A stretch of DNA of 64,000 bases from positions 1 to 64,000 of the forward strand of contig JAVXND010000010.1 of the NCBI GenBank assembly GCA_036645955.1, given 5' to 3'. Made by a program: the position numbers and the translations under genes. This stretch comes from Limiplasma sp036645955. GTDB taxonomy: Bacteria > Bacillota > Clostridia > Christensenellales > Aristaeellaceae. Each line of letters opens with the position of its first letter. Position 1 is the first letter of the stretch. Under the pieces are notes generated by a model, which was not told the DNA's origin, did not search any database, and saw nothing but the letters and a program-made list of their open reading frames with translations. Below, one piece after another: positions 49,720 to 57,765 of the stretch.

Positions 49720-50695
49720 TGCCGCCACCCCTTCGTTTGCATTCGTAGTTTTCGTAAGCCGCTACCACGGTCTGCACCAAATCGTGCCGAACCACATCGG
49801 AGCGGTCGAGCTTGACGATCGCGATTTCGGGAATATCCGCAAGCACCTCAACCGCCTGCAGCAGGCCGCTTGGTTTGCCGTAAGGCAGGTCGGTTTGCGT
49901 TGCATCTCCTGTAACCACAACGCGGCTGCCCTCACCAAAGCGGGTAAGGAACATTTTCATCTGTTCAGGCGTGGTGTTTTGCGCCTCATCTAAAATGATG
50001 AAGCTTTCAGAAAGCGTGCGCCCGCGCATGTAGGCCAATGGCGCAATTTCCAAAACACCGCGCTCCTGCAATCTCAAATAGCTCTCTGTGCCCATCATAT
50101 CGCAAAGCGCGTCAAACAATGGGCGAAGATAGGGATCTACCTTCTGGTTCAAATCACCAGGCAAAAAGCCCAGCTTTTCGCCAGCTTCCACCGCAGGGCG
50201 TGTGAGCACAATGCGTTCCACTTCTTTGTTGCGAAGCGCAACCACCGCAAGCGCCATTGCCAAATAGGTTTTGCCCGTGCCTGCGGGACCTACCGCAAAA
50301 GTAAGCGCATGCTCGCGAATGGCTTTGACATACTCGTATTGCCCCAGCGTTTTACAGCGAATGGGGCGGCCCTTGTGCGTAACAGCCACCGCGTCATAGA
50401 CAATATCATCCAGCTGATCAAGCCTATCCTGCTTTACAAGGCCAAGCGCGTAACGAAGCGTGGTGCGGTCTACCTGCGCCTTGCCTGCGCGCAAATCCAT
50501 CAGCTTTTCCACCACCGCTTTTGCCATGGCGATGTTTTCGCTTTCACCTGTCATCACAAGCTCCGAACCGCGCAGTCCAATCGCAACGTTCAGCTCATTT
50601 TCAATGATGGGCACATTGCGTTCATTGGCACCAAATACGGAAAGATAAGTGTCCATGCCGTCAAGCACCATGTGCTCCTGTGGAATTTCTGACAA
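49706..50695 (-). CDS. phoH: PhoH family ATPase (YqfD-PgpH cluster)
   Basis: A 329-aa protein with an N-terminal KH-like region and a PhoH AAA-type ATPase: GPAGTGKTYLA (about 132), RPAVEAGEKLGFLPGDL, PLAYMRGRTL, FIILDEAQNTTPEQMKMFLTR, VVTGDATQTDLP. An RNA-related role next to YbeY is widely suspected. The start is TTG at 50695 with GGAGG 9 nt upstream; in-frame codons further back overlap yqfD and lie before that Shine-Dalgarno. Confidence 0.93.
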   Translation of the reverse strand: MSEIPQEHMVLDGMDTYLSVFGANERNVPIIENELNVAIGLRGSELVMTGESENIAMAKAVVEKLMDLRAGKAQVDRTTLRYALGLVKQDRLDQLDDIVYDAVAVTHKGRPIRCKTLGQYEYVKAIREHALTFAVGPAGTGKTYLAMALAVVALRNKEVERIVLTRPAVEAGEKLGFLPGDLNQKVDPYLRPLFDALCDMMGTESYLRLQERGVLEIAPLAYMRGRTLSESFIILDEAQNTTPEQMKMFLTRFGEGSRVVVTGDATQTDLPYGKPSGLLQAVEVLADIPEIAIVKLDRSDVVRHDLVQTVVAAYENYECKRRGGGNDAQ

Positions 50696-50711
50696 AAAAG
50701 CATGCCTCCGT

Positions 50712-51866
50712 TCACGGCGACGCAACGCCGCCGATATCCATCAGCCATTCCGCCGTTACGGTCACAGCCAATGTATCACCTTCTATCATACAATAATCTG
50801 CCCATTTGTCAATGAGTTCATATCCATATAATGCAGTTTTTAGCTTTCGCAGTGCCGCGGCGGCGGCCTCCGCCTTTACCGCGCCTGCTTCACGCAGTGT
50901 GTAGGACATGCTCACCTCGCGCTGTATGCGGGTTTCAAGCCAAATGGGAAAGAAACAGCCCACAAGGGGAAGGCTTTGCAAATAGCTGTTGGATGCTAAA
51001 TACGGCGGCTCCTGCCATTGCGCGGGAGCACAAAGCCATGGGGTGCAAACCCGCGTTTGTGCCGTGTATTGGCCTGTTTCCTCGCTCCTGATGTCACGCA
51101 TGGGCATGTGAACGGTCTGTGAGCGCCAGCAACGCGCCATGATTACGCCGCGCGCCTGTGTGGGCTTCCATTGCTCGTCACGGGAGCGTTCCAAGCCTCG
51201 AATCAGCACCTGCCCCTTGTGTACAATGTCACCCGCTTTCACCTGCGGCGTGCCCGCAAACACCTGTATGGTGCTGACAATGCCGTCGCGCACCGCAACC
51301 ACATCCCCAGCCGCCGCAGTCGGAAGCGCGGGCATGGGCACGCCCTGCGAAACATCCACCACAAGGGTCACATTATACGCGTACACATGAAACCACGCGA
51401 TGGATGGATAGCGCCGCGTAAGCTTGCGTTCCAGCTCTCTCACCGCAAGCTTGCTCCGCTGTGTGCCCGCACGATAGCCCTCTTTGGATAAGTAAGCCGC
51501 AATATCGGCGCTATAGGCACCCGCATTATGAACCTCCACGCGCCAAACAAATTGCAGGAGGGTCATGACAAGCGCCAGTGTCAGCAGAGCGCCAATGGGG
51601 ATACCCGGCCGCGCTTTGAGCCACGCCGCGCATGCAGAAAGCCCCGTCGGCTGAATCTGCGTAAGCCGCCAGCCTTTTTCATCCGCAATTTCACGCACCC
51701 GAGAAAGGTCTGCGGAATAGCATTGACAGCAGAGCGTTTTGATATCCGCACGCCGCACAGAAACCAAGGGAATTGCAAGCCTTTGCATGGTATTCATGAA
51801 GCGCTCAGGGTTAAACCCCGTAAGGGTAAAACGGTGCGTACAATAGGGCAAGCGCGGCATTTTCAT
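50712..51866 (-). CDS. yqfD: sporulation protein YqfD
   Basis: A 384-aa protein with a cytosolic N-terminal domain (about 1-80), one membrane helix (IPIGALLTLALVMTLLQFVW, about 90-110) and an extracytoplasmic part containing the typical YqfD motifs (VEVHNAGAYSADIAAYLSKEGYRAGT, FHVYAYNVTLVVDVSQGV, GDVVAVRDGIVSTIQVFAGTPQVKAGDIV). Bacillus yqfD is under sporulation control. The start overlaps the yqfC stop. Confirms a sporulation gene set. Confidence 0.92.
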   Translation of the reverse strand: MKMPRLPYCTHRFTLTGFNPERFMNTMQRLAIPLVSVRRADIKTLCCQCYSADLSRVREIADEKGWRLTQIQPTGLSACAAWLKARPGIPIGALLTLALVMTLLQFVWRVEVHNAGAYSADIAAYLSKEGYRAGTQRSKLAVRELERKLTRRYPSIAWFHVYAYNVTLVVDVSQGVPMPALPTAAAGDVVAVRDGIVSTIQVFAGTPQVKAGDIVHKGQVLIRGLERSRDEQWKPTQARGVIMARCWRSQTVHMPMRDIRSEETGQYTAQTRVCTPWLCAPAQWQEPPYLASNSYLQSLPLVGCFFPIWLETRIQREVSMSYTLREAGAVKAEAAAAALRKLKTALYGYELIDKWADYCMIEGDTLAVTVTAEWLMDIGGVASP

Positions 51867-52132
51867 ACATTTCCGCCTTTTGGGCGGTAGGATAGCTTTT
51901 CTATCTTTCCAAAAACAACCAGCCCATCGCGGTCATAGCGTGATAGGGAAAGCTTGCTGCCCGTAATGACCAAATGTCCGCAAAGTGTTTTGACGGCAAT
52001 TTCCTGCTCTGTACAGGCGTAAATGCCTTGATGCTGTTCCACAATCACCTTTTCATCCCCCAGCAGCACAGAGCGCGGCCAGCCGAAAACCAACTCCTGC
52101 GGAATATCCGCGCGTTTCAAACGTTCAAGCAT
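51863..52132 (-). CDS. yqfC: sporulation protein YqfC
   Basis: An 89-aa YabP/YqfC family protein (VFGWPRSVLLGDEKVIVEQHQGIYACTEQEIAVKT, GSKLSLSRYDRDGLVVFGKIEKLSY). First gene of the yqfCD-phoH-pgpH-ybeY-era run. The ATG at 52132 has GGGAGGG 10 nt upstream. The ~80 bp before it contains a CATACCCT motif that could be a weak sporulation-sigma -10, but no matching -35 is clear. Confidence 0.88.
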   Translation of the reverse strand: MLERLKRADIPQELVFGWPRSVLLGDEKVIVEQHQGIYACTEQEIAVKTLCGHLVITGSKLSLSRYDRDGLVVFGKIEKLSYRPKGGNV

Positions 52133-52213
52133 CGTGCCGCATCCCTCCCTTCCGTGTTTTAAAAAAGGGTATGCGGCGGCGGTGAAATGCATGAGTAAAA
52201 GCCAAATGCACCC

Positions 52214-52242
52214 TTGCCAATTTTGCAAAGTTCGCGTATAAT
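52214..52242 (+). promoter_or_regulatory. promoter of the sodium:solute symporter gene
   Basis: TTGCCA at 52214-52219 and TATAAT at 52237-52242, spacer 17 bp. Because it lies inside the upstream open frame, it rules out translation starts earlier than about 52250. Confidence 0.82.
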
Positions 52243-52309
52243 AGGGCTCGTAGAACTCCTTCACGTTGAAGGGTTGTGTAGTATTGTAGTATGGAAGGCG
52301 GGAACCCCT

Positions 52310-53821
52310 GTGAAGCTTTGTATTTTGGTTATCTATGTACTCATGATGGTCATCGTAATCGCGCTGACCGCAAAGAAAAACCTATCCTTGAATGAATTTC
52401 TGTTGGGCGGACGCAATGTTGGACCTTGGTTAAGTGCGCTGAGCTATGGCGCAAGCTATTTCAGCGCCGTGATCATTGTGGGCTATGCCGGCTCTACCGG
52501 TTGGACGACAGGTCTTTCGGCGGTTTGGTGCGGCATTGGCAATGCCCTGCTGGGCAGCCTGCTTGCATGGGCGGTGTTGGCCAAGCCTACGCGCCTGATG
52601 GGCGAGAGATTGCAGGTTGCCACCATGCCCGGATTTTTTGAAAAGCGCTACAACAGCAAGCTGCTCAAGGTGATTGCTAGCTTGATTATCTTTGTGTTTT
52701 TACTGCCGTACTCGGCAAGCGTGTACAAAGGCTTGGGAAACATGTTTGAAAAGGCCTTTGGCTTTGACTATACCTGGTGCGTGATCGGCATTGCCATGCT
52801 TTCCGCCATTTACCTGTTTGCGGGCGGCTATAAAGCCACGGCCATTACAGACTTTGTACAGGGCATTATCATGATCTTCGGGATTGTAACGGTGGTATTT
52901 TACATTGTGCGCGCCGCAGGCGGTGTAACGGAGGGGCTTGCACAGCTTGGCACAGATGCCATCGGCGGTGCAGGCATGAACACGCTGATGCCCCCGCAAA
53001 GCAAGGTTGCTTGGCTGTGCAGCAATGTATTGCTCACCTCCCTGGGGGTGCTGGGCATGCCGCAGATGATCCACAAGTTTTTCGCCATCAAGGATGCCAA
53101 AAGCGTCAAGCGTGCCACCATCATTTCCACAAGCTTTGCGCTCATTGTTGCAGGCGGCGCGTACTTTGCGGGAAGCTTTGGGCGGGTAGTGCTTGCCAAA
53201 ATTGCCGCGCCAAACGGCGTTGGCACCATGGCGGATTTGGTCAACAGCGGTGCCATGCCCATGGATCAAATTATGCCGACCATGCTTACAGATCAAACCG
53301 TGGTTGGCATACCCGATGCGGTGCAGGGTTTGTTTGTGGTGCTGCTGCTTTCGGCCAGCATTTCCACGCTGACCTCCCTGGTGCTATCCTCCGCATCGGT
53401 CATTTCGCTGGATTTGGTGGGTTCCATGATCAAGCTCAAGCAAAAAGCGGCCACGATGCTGATGCGTTTCTTGTGTTTGGTTTTTGTAGCGTTATCGTTA
53501 GTGATTAACTTTTTAATGCAAGACACGCCGATTGTATCGCTGATGTCGCTTTCGTGGGGCACCATTGCGGGTGCGTTTCTAGCGCCGTTTTTGTATGGCT
53601 TGTTATGGCGCGGGGTAACCAAAGCGGGTGCGTTTGCGGGGGTGATCGGGGGTGCGTTGATTTCGTTATTGCCGCCTATTTTAACGGGGGATATGAGCCT
53701 TGCACCGATTAGCGGAGCCGCCGCCATGCTGTGTGGGTTGGTAGTGGTGCCTGTGGTAAGTGTGCTTACAAGGAATATGGCTTATCGGGCGGAGCATTTG
53801 GAAACTGTATTTGGGGAGTAG
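52310..53821 (+). CDS. sodium:solute symporter family protein
   Basis: A 503-aa membrane protein with about 13 helices of the SSS family (PutP/PanF-like). Typical segments are NEFLLGGRNVGPWLSALSYGASYFSAVIIVGYAG near the N-terminus, YLFAGGYKATAITDFVQGIIM, and SASISTLTSLVLSSASVISLD at the sodium-site helix. Substrate cannot be assigned; proline, pantothenate or carboxylates are possible. The start is taken as GTG at 52310 with AAGGCGGG upstream, about 68 bp after the -10 element. The stop codon overlaps the hairpin repeat shared with the convergent korC-like gene. Confidence 0.88.
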   Translation: MKLCILVIYVLMMVIVIALTAKKNLSLNEFLLGGRNVGPWLSALSYGASYFSAVIIVGYAGSTGWTTGLSAVWCGIGNALLGSLLAWAVLAKPTRLMGERLQVATMPGFFEKRYNSKLLKVIASLIIFVFLLPYSASVYKGLGNMFEKAFGFDYTWCVIGIAMLSAIYLFAGGYKATAITDFVQGIIMIFGIVTVVFYIVRAAGGVTEGLAQLGTDAIGGAGMNTLMPPQSKVAWLCSNVLLTSLGVLGMPQMIHKFFAIKDAKSVKRATIISTSFALIVAGGAYFAGSFGRVVLAKIAAPNGVGTMADLVNSGAMPMDQIMPTMLTDQTVVGIPDAVQGLFVVLLLSASISTLTSLVLSSASVISLDLVGSMIKLKQKAATMLMRFLCLVFVALSLVINFLMQDTPIVSLMSLSWGTIAGAFLAPFLYGLLWRGVTKAGAFAGVIGGALISLLPPILTGDMSLAPISGAAAMLCGLVVVPVVSVLTRNMAYRAEHLETVFGE

Positions 53822-53977
53822 GTAGTAGGATAAATATGGGTCAAGGGCATTATGGGTCAAGGGCGACAGCCCTTGTCAGGTGCAGGGTGAAACCCTGCTC
53901 GCCGAAGGCACTATGGGTCGCAGCGCCCAATGACGCAAGTGAGCGAACAGCCCGAAGGGCTATGAGGCGAACGGCAT
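53816..53977 (+). repeat. hairpin repeat (copy 1) overlapping the symporter stop codon
   Basis: Starts at GAGTAGGTA, containing the TAG stop, and runs through three hairpins: AAGGGCGACAGCCCTT, GCAGGGTGAAACCCTGC and AGCCCGAAGGGCT. It is an inverted relative of the copies at 54371-54677. Compared with those, the second stem differs at three base pairs, all compensated, with the TGAAA loop kept. An extra TATGGGTC-bearing insertion is present. Confidence 0.85.
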
Positions 53978-54050
53978 ACAAGCCCATTTCTTAGAAGCAC
54001 CTTTATTTGCGCGGAAAAGGTACCGATCGCAATATGCCATGTCATGGCAT

Positions 54051-54258
54051 GGATGGACGGGGTTGACCGCCAACTGGGCGGACACCATATATGGTGTCCC
54101 TACAGGTATCCCCACAGTTGGCGTGCAGCAAGCAAGCGTCCGTGTATTGGATGGACGGGGTTGACTGACAACTAGGCGTGCAGCAAGCAAGCGTCTATGT
54201 ATTGAGTGGACGTGGTTGACCGCCAACTGGGCGTGCAGCAAGCAAGCGTCTATGTATC
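54051..54258 (+). repeat. three 55-bp tandem repeats, the first carrying a 43-bp palindromic element (copy D)
   Basis: Units 2 (54149-54203) and 3 (54204-54258) are each 55 bp; unit 1 (54051-54148) is 98 bp, exactly 55 plus 43. The extra 43 bp (54080-54122) start with the perfect palindrome GGACACCATATATGGTGTCC and are bounded by GGC on both sides. Units share GACGGGGTTGAC, CCAACTGGGC and GTGCAGCAAGCAAGCGTC. Not a gene. Confidence 0.88.
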
Positions 54259-54303
54259 AAGGAATGCTGGTATATCTATCAAGTCACGCTTCATCAAAAA
54301 ATC

Positions 54304-54340
54304 AGGAGCTGCAACGTTTCGCGTTGCAGCTCCTTTTTTG
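54304..54340. terminator. hairpin terminator in the repeat region
   Basis: AGGAGCTGCAACG/CGTTGCAGCTCCT stem with a 5-nt loop, six T residues after it and six A residues before, so usable in both directions between the convergent symporter and oxidoreductase genes. Confidence 0.85.
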
Positions 54341-54370
54341 ATGTTATTCATCCAGTTGCTTGGCAGTCAT

Positions 54371-54677
54371 GCCGCTCGCGTCATAGCCCTACGGGCTGTT
54401 CGCTCGCTTGCGGTTTTCGGGGTTGGATTGCCTTCGGCGACCAAAGGTTTCACCTTTGGAAACTGACAAGGGCTTCGCCCTTGACCCGTTTTTATCCCCA
54501 TACCTACTCGGCAAAGCCGCTCGCCTCATAGCCCTACGGGCTGTTCGCTCGCTTTCAGTTATTGGGGTTAAATTGCCTTCGGCGACCAAAGGTTTCACCT
54601 TTGGAAACTGACAAGGGCTTCGCCCTTGACCCGTTTTTTACCCGCCCTTGACCCATCCTTATCCCCATACCTACTCG
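54371..54677 (-). repeat. two direct ~145-bp hairpin repeats (copies 2 and 3), the last overlapping the gamma-subunit stop
   Basis: Copy 2 is 54371-54515 and copy 3 is 54516-54677 (with a short extra CGCCCTTGACC segment). Each contains AGCCCTACGGGCT, CCTTCGG, CCAAAGGTTTCACCTTTGG and AAGGGCTTCGCCCTT stems and ends in CCCATACCTACTCG. In copy 3 that end includes the TAG stop of the oxidoreductase gamma subunit, mirroring the symporter side. Confidence 0.88.
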
Positions 54678-55213
54678 CCTAAGACTACCTTACGCCCTTC
54701 CTCAATGGCTTGCTGGTTTATGCCCAACATACCCGCTTTCTTCTCCCCTAACCAATCCCGCAGTGTTTCAATCAGATTTTCATTCGTTACTACATCTGTC
54801 GCCGCTTGAATGGCGCCTAGCATTGCCATGTTACCTACACGGCTATTGCCCAGCTTATCCATAATTTCATTGCAGGGTACGGCAATCACCTTGATATCCT
54901 TGCGCAATTCCACCCCTTCAATGAGCGATACATTATACAATAACGTGCCGCCTTTGGCCATTGTTGGCATAAACTTCACAAGGCTTGGCTTGTTCATCGC
55001 CACCAAAACAGGCGGCTCACTCACCAACGGACTGCCAATCGGCTCGTCGCTTACCACCACGGCACAATTGGCCTCGCCGCCGCGCATTTCAGGGCCGTAG
55101 CTCGGCATCCAGCTTACTTCGTGACCTTGACGCATGGCCGCTTTGGCAATCAATTGCCCGATCAGCAGCACACCCTGCCCGCCAAAACCAGCGATTAGAA
55201 ATTGCTTCTCCAT
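54671..55213 (-). CDS. 2-oxoacid:ferredoxin oxidoreductase gamma subunit
   Basis: A 180-aa KorC/PorG-type subunit: IAGFGGQGVLLIGQLIAKAAMRQGHEVSWMPSYGPEMRGGEANCAVVVSD is the family signature, followed by PCNEIMDKLGNSRVGNMAMLGA. Part of the enzyme that oxidatively decarboxylates 2-oxoacids to acyl-CoA using ferredoxin. Start at 55213 shares one base with the beta-subunit stop (TAATG). The real stop lies inside a repeat element. Confidence 0.94.
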   Translation of the reverse strand: MEKQFLIAGFGGQGVLLIGQLIAKAAMRQGHEVSWMPSYGPEMRGGEANCAVVVSDEPIGSPLVSEPPVLVAMNKPSLVKFMPTMAKGGTLLYNVSLIEGVELRKDIKVIAVPCNEIMDKLGNSRVGNMAMLGAIQAATDVVTNENLIETLRDWLGEKKAGMLGINQQAIEEGRKVVLGE

Positions 55214-55965
55214 TACTCGCCATCTCCCTTCGCTACATCCTTGTATACGCCCAAGGGGTAGGTGGGAATCATGTCGCTTTTCACCCATTCAAGCGCTTCT
55301 TTGGGCGTTTTGCCCCAGTTGGTCGGGCAGGTGGAAAGCACCTCAACCATTGTAAAGCCCTTGCCCTCCATTTGCAGCTGGAAGGATTTTTTGATGGCCG
55401 CCTTTGCCTTCTTAATATGCGCCACATCATGCACGCTCACGCGCTCGATGTACACAGGCCCGTCCAATGTGGAAAGCATCTCGCTCACATGCACGGGATA
55501 TCCGCAATGGCTCACATCACGGCCGTAGGGGCTTGTGGTGGTTACTTGACCCGGCAGGGTGGTAGGTGCCATTTGTCCGCCGGTCATACCGTAAATGGCG
55601 TTGTTGACAAATATCACGGTGATTTTTTCGCCGCGCGTTGCCGCATGCACAATCTCTGCCGCGCCAATGCTCGCCAAATCTCCATCGCCTTGGTACGTAA
55701 ACACCGCTTTGTCTGGATGCACGCGCTTAATGCCTGTTGCCACAGCGGGCGCACGGCCATGCGCGGCTTCCATCATGTCACAATTGAAGTAATTATAGGC
55801 AAATACCGCACAGCCCACAGGCGCTACACCGATGGCCGTATCGCCAATGCCTAGCTCCTCCAGCACCTCCGCCACCAAGCGGTGAATAATGCCGTGCGTA
55901 CAGCCCGGGCAGTAGTGAAAGGGCATTTCACAAAGCATTTTCGTTTTTTGAAACACAATTGCCAT
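55213..55965 (-). CDS. 2-oxoacid:ferredoxin oxidoreductase beta (TPP-binding) subunit
   Basis: A 250-aa subunit with FHYCPGCTHGIIHRLVAEVLEELG, the thiamine-diphosphate motif GDGDLASIGAAEIVHAATRGEKITVIFVNN and GMTGGQMAPTTL. Only the CPGC cysteines suggest cluster contact; the iron-sulfur clusters are on the ferredoxin subunit. Start at 55965 overlaps the alpha stop (TAATG). KorB/VorA-like; substrate (2-oxoglutarate or branched-chain 2-oxoacids) not decidable. Confidence 0.94.
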   Translation of the reverse strand: MAIVFQKTKMLCEMPFHYCPGCTHGIIHRLVAEVLEELGIGDTAIGVAPVGCAVFAYNYFNCDMMEAAHGRAPAVATGIKRVHPDKAVFTYQGDGDLASIGAAEIVHAATRGEKITVIFVNNAIYGMTGGQMAPTTLPGQVTTTSPYGRDVSHCGYPVHVSEMLSTLDGPVYIERVSVHDVAHIKKAKAAIKKSFQLQMEGKGFTMVEVLSTCPTNWGKTPKEALEWVKSDMIPTYPLGVYKDVAKGDGE

Positions 55966-57317
55966 TACTGCTCGCCTCCTTTTCCAGCATCGTCGTCCTT
56001 GGCATTCCACTCTTTTTTGATTGCATCCACAGCCTTGCCAATGCCCTCTGCAAAAAGTGTAGCGCCCTTGGCAATGCCGTCAGCCGCCATGTTGGTCACA
56101 TTGCTCACTTGTTTCTTCAGGTTCTCCGTTTTTTGCGCAAACTCGGGGCTATTGATTTTTTGATCCAGTTTCTTTCCCAGATCCTCAATCTTACACCCAA
56201 TTTGACTCGCCATCTGCTCCATTTGCTTGAAGAACTCGTCAACCTGTGCGCCGCCGTTTAGCTCCACAATCTGGTTCACAATCTCCGCTACCGTGGGAAC
56301 CATGCCGCCTGTGCGGCCATAGAAGCTTACGGGACGCTCGCCGTCCACCGCAAGGCGCACATCGTCCACCATCTGCCCCATGCTCATTTCCACGCACAGG
56401 TAATGCTTTGCCGTGGGGATGGTCGCACGAATAGCCGCTTCAGGGAACGGCCAAACCGTAATGGGGCGCAGCAAGCCTACTTTAATGCCCTTTTCACGGC
56501 ATTTGCGCATGGCACTGCGCGCAATACGGCTGGTGGTGCCATAAGCAACCAGCACAATCTCCGCGTCCTCCAGCATTTCCTCCTGCCAACGGCATTCAGC
56601 GGCGGCAATCGCGTCGTACTTCGCTTGCAGCTTTTGGCAGTGCTTTTCAAGCACCATGGGGTCAATATAGAGGCTGTTAATCACAGCGCGCGGGCTTTCA
56701 TCGGTCGGTACATGCCCATCCGCCGCCCATGTTTTGGCTTTTAAATCCTGCGCAGGCGCATGGTTCATTGCCTTGTCCATGTCCACAGGCTCCATCATTT
56801 GACCAATCAAACCGTCGCCTAGCAGGAGCACGGGGTTGCGGTAGCGGTCGGCAATGTCAAACGCATCCTGCGTTAAATCCACAGCCTCCTGCACCGAGCT
56901 TGGCGCAAGCACGCACATGCGGTAATCGCCATGCCCGCCGCCGCGCGTAGCTTGATAATAATCGCTTTGCGCGGGTTGAATGCTGCCCAAGCCAGGGCCG
57001 CCGCGCACCATGTTTACAATAACGCAGGGCAGCTCAGCGCCTACGATATAGCTGATTCCCTCCTGCTTTAGGCTGATTCCGGGTGAAGAGGAGCTGGTCA
57101 TAACGCGTGCGCCTGCACCCGCCGCGCCATAAACCATATTGATGGCCGCAACCTCGCTCTCCGCTTGCAAAAAGCAACCGCCAATTTGCGGCATGCGCTT
57201 GCTCATGTATTCTGGAATTTGGTTCTGAGGCGTAATGGGATAGCCGAAAAAGAAGCGGCATCCGGCTTGGATGGCGGCTTCGGCAATCGCCTCATTGCCT
57301 TTCAACAACTTTTTCAT
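55965..57317 (-). CDS. vorB: 2-oxoacid:ferredoxin oxidoreductase alpha subunit (VorB/KorA type) with extra C-terminal tail
   Basis: A 450-aa subunit. Residues 1-350 match VorB/KorA: MKKLLKGNEAIAEAAIQAG, FFFGYPITPQNQIPEYMS, TSSSSPGISLKQEGISY, MVRGGPGLGSIQPAQSDYYQAT, LLGDGLIGQMMEPV, RTGGMVPTVAEIVNQIVEL. Family members usually stop about there; this protein has some 95 further residues, predicted helical and amphipathic (DEFFKQMEQMASQIGCKIEDL, GIAKGATLFAEGIGKAVDAI), ending in a charged tail. The tail's role is unknown. GGAGGAAGG precedes the ATG. Confidence 0.94.
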   Translation of the reverse strand: MKKLLKGNEAIAEAAIQAGCRFFFGYPITPQNQIPEYMSKRMPQIGGCFLQAESEVAAINMVYGAAGAGARVMTSSSSPGISLKQEGISYIVGAELPCVIVNMVRGGPGLGSIQPAQSDYYQATRGGGHGDYRMCVLAPSSVQEAVDLTQDAFDIADRYRNPVLLLGDGLIGQMMEPVDMDKAMNHAPAQDLKAKTWAADGHVPTDESPRAVINSLYIDPMVLEKHCQKLQAKYDAIAAAECRWQEEMLEDAEIVLVAYGTTSRIARSAMRKCREKGIKVGLLRPITVWPFPEAAIRATIPTAKHYLCVEMSMGQMVDDVRLAVDGERPVSFYGRTGGMVPTVAEIVNQIVELNGGAQVDEFFKQMEQMASQIGCKIEDLGKKLDQKINSPEFAQKTENLKKQVSNVTNMAADGIAKGATLFAEGIGKAVDAIKKEWNAKDDDAGKGGEQ

Positions 57318-57331
57318 GGGCCTTCCTCCTG

Positions 57332-57538
57332 TTATTTTTCTACAGTAATGGCCACGTCAGGGCACATGGTTGCGCAAAACGCACAACCTATGCAGCTTTC
57401 CGGCTCCTTGCAGTGCGCGGGATGATATCCCTTCTTGTTCAAATGGGATGTGTCGATTTCCATAATGTTCTTGGGGCAAGCGTCAATGCATAGTCCGCAA
57501 CCCTTGCAAACATCCTCGTTAACGGTAATAGCCGCCAT
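57332..57538 (-). CDS. 2-oxoacid:ferredoxin oxidoreductase ferredoxin subunit
   Basis: A 68-aa 2[4Fe-4S] ferredoxin with CKGCGLCIDACP and CIGCAFCATMCP, first gene of the KorDABC/VorCBA-type operon. It passes electrons from the thiamine site to soluble ferredoxin. Start at 57538 has GGAGG upstream; earlier in-frame codons overlap the leader. Confidence 0.94.
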   Translation of the reverse strand: MAAITVNEDVCKGCGLCIDACPKNIMEIDTSHLNKKGYHPAHCKEPESCIGCAFCATMCPDVAITVEK

Positions 57539-57588
57539 GTTCTGACCTCCTTCGTGAGTCAAACGCTTCAAAAAAGCGTGTAACATAT

Positions 57589-57616
57589 ATTATACAAGGT
57601 GTGAAAGCAAAGTCAA
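57589..57616 (-). promoter_or_regulatory. promoter of the 2-oxoacid oxidoreductase operon
   Basis: TTGACT at 57616-57611 and TATAAT at 57594-57589, spacer 16 bp. AAACGCTTCAAAAAAGCGT just downstream forms a small hairpin in the leader. Confidence 0.82.
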
Positions 57617-57698
57617 TGTGTTTTCCTGCCTCTTGCTGTGCGGGTTTTGTTTTTTTATTCATAAAAAAAAGAAGGTGGACAGTGTTACACCCCGCATG

Positions 57699-57727
57699 TT
57701 TACTTTTTGCGTCACTTTGTGTACAAT
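57699..57727 (+). promoter_or_regulatory. promoter of the secreted cysteine-peptidase-like gene
   Basis: TTTACT at 57699-57704 and TACAAT at 57722-57727, spacer 17 bp; the -35 is weak. Confidence 0.5.
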
Positions 57728-57765
57728 AAAGGCGTTGCACATTGGCACAAAGAAAGGGTTTTCAC

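Noticed and set aside
52133..52213. Sporulation sigma-E type promoter before yqfC
   Set aside because: A CATACCCT motif is visible, but no convincing -35 at the right distance, so it is not listed as a feature.
54051..54258. Tandem 55-bp units as a small CRISPR array
   Set aside because: Units are repeated along their full length with no unique spacers and no cas genes nearby.
54206..54611. Small plus-strand open frames in the 53.8-54.7 kb gap
   Set aside because: They lie wholly inside hairpin repeats, and their similar C-terminal peptides only reflect the repeat DNA.
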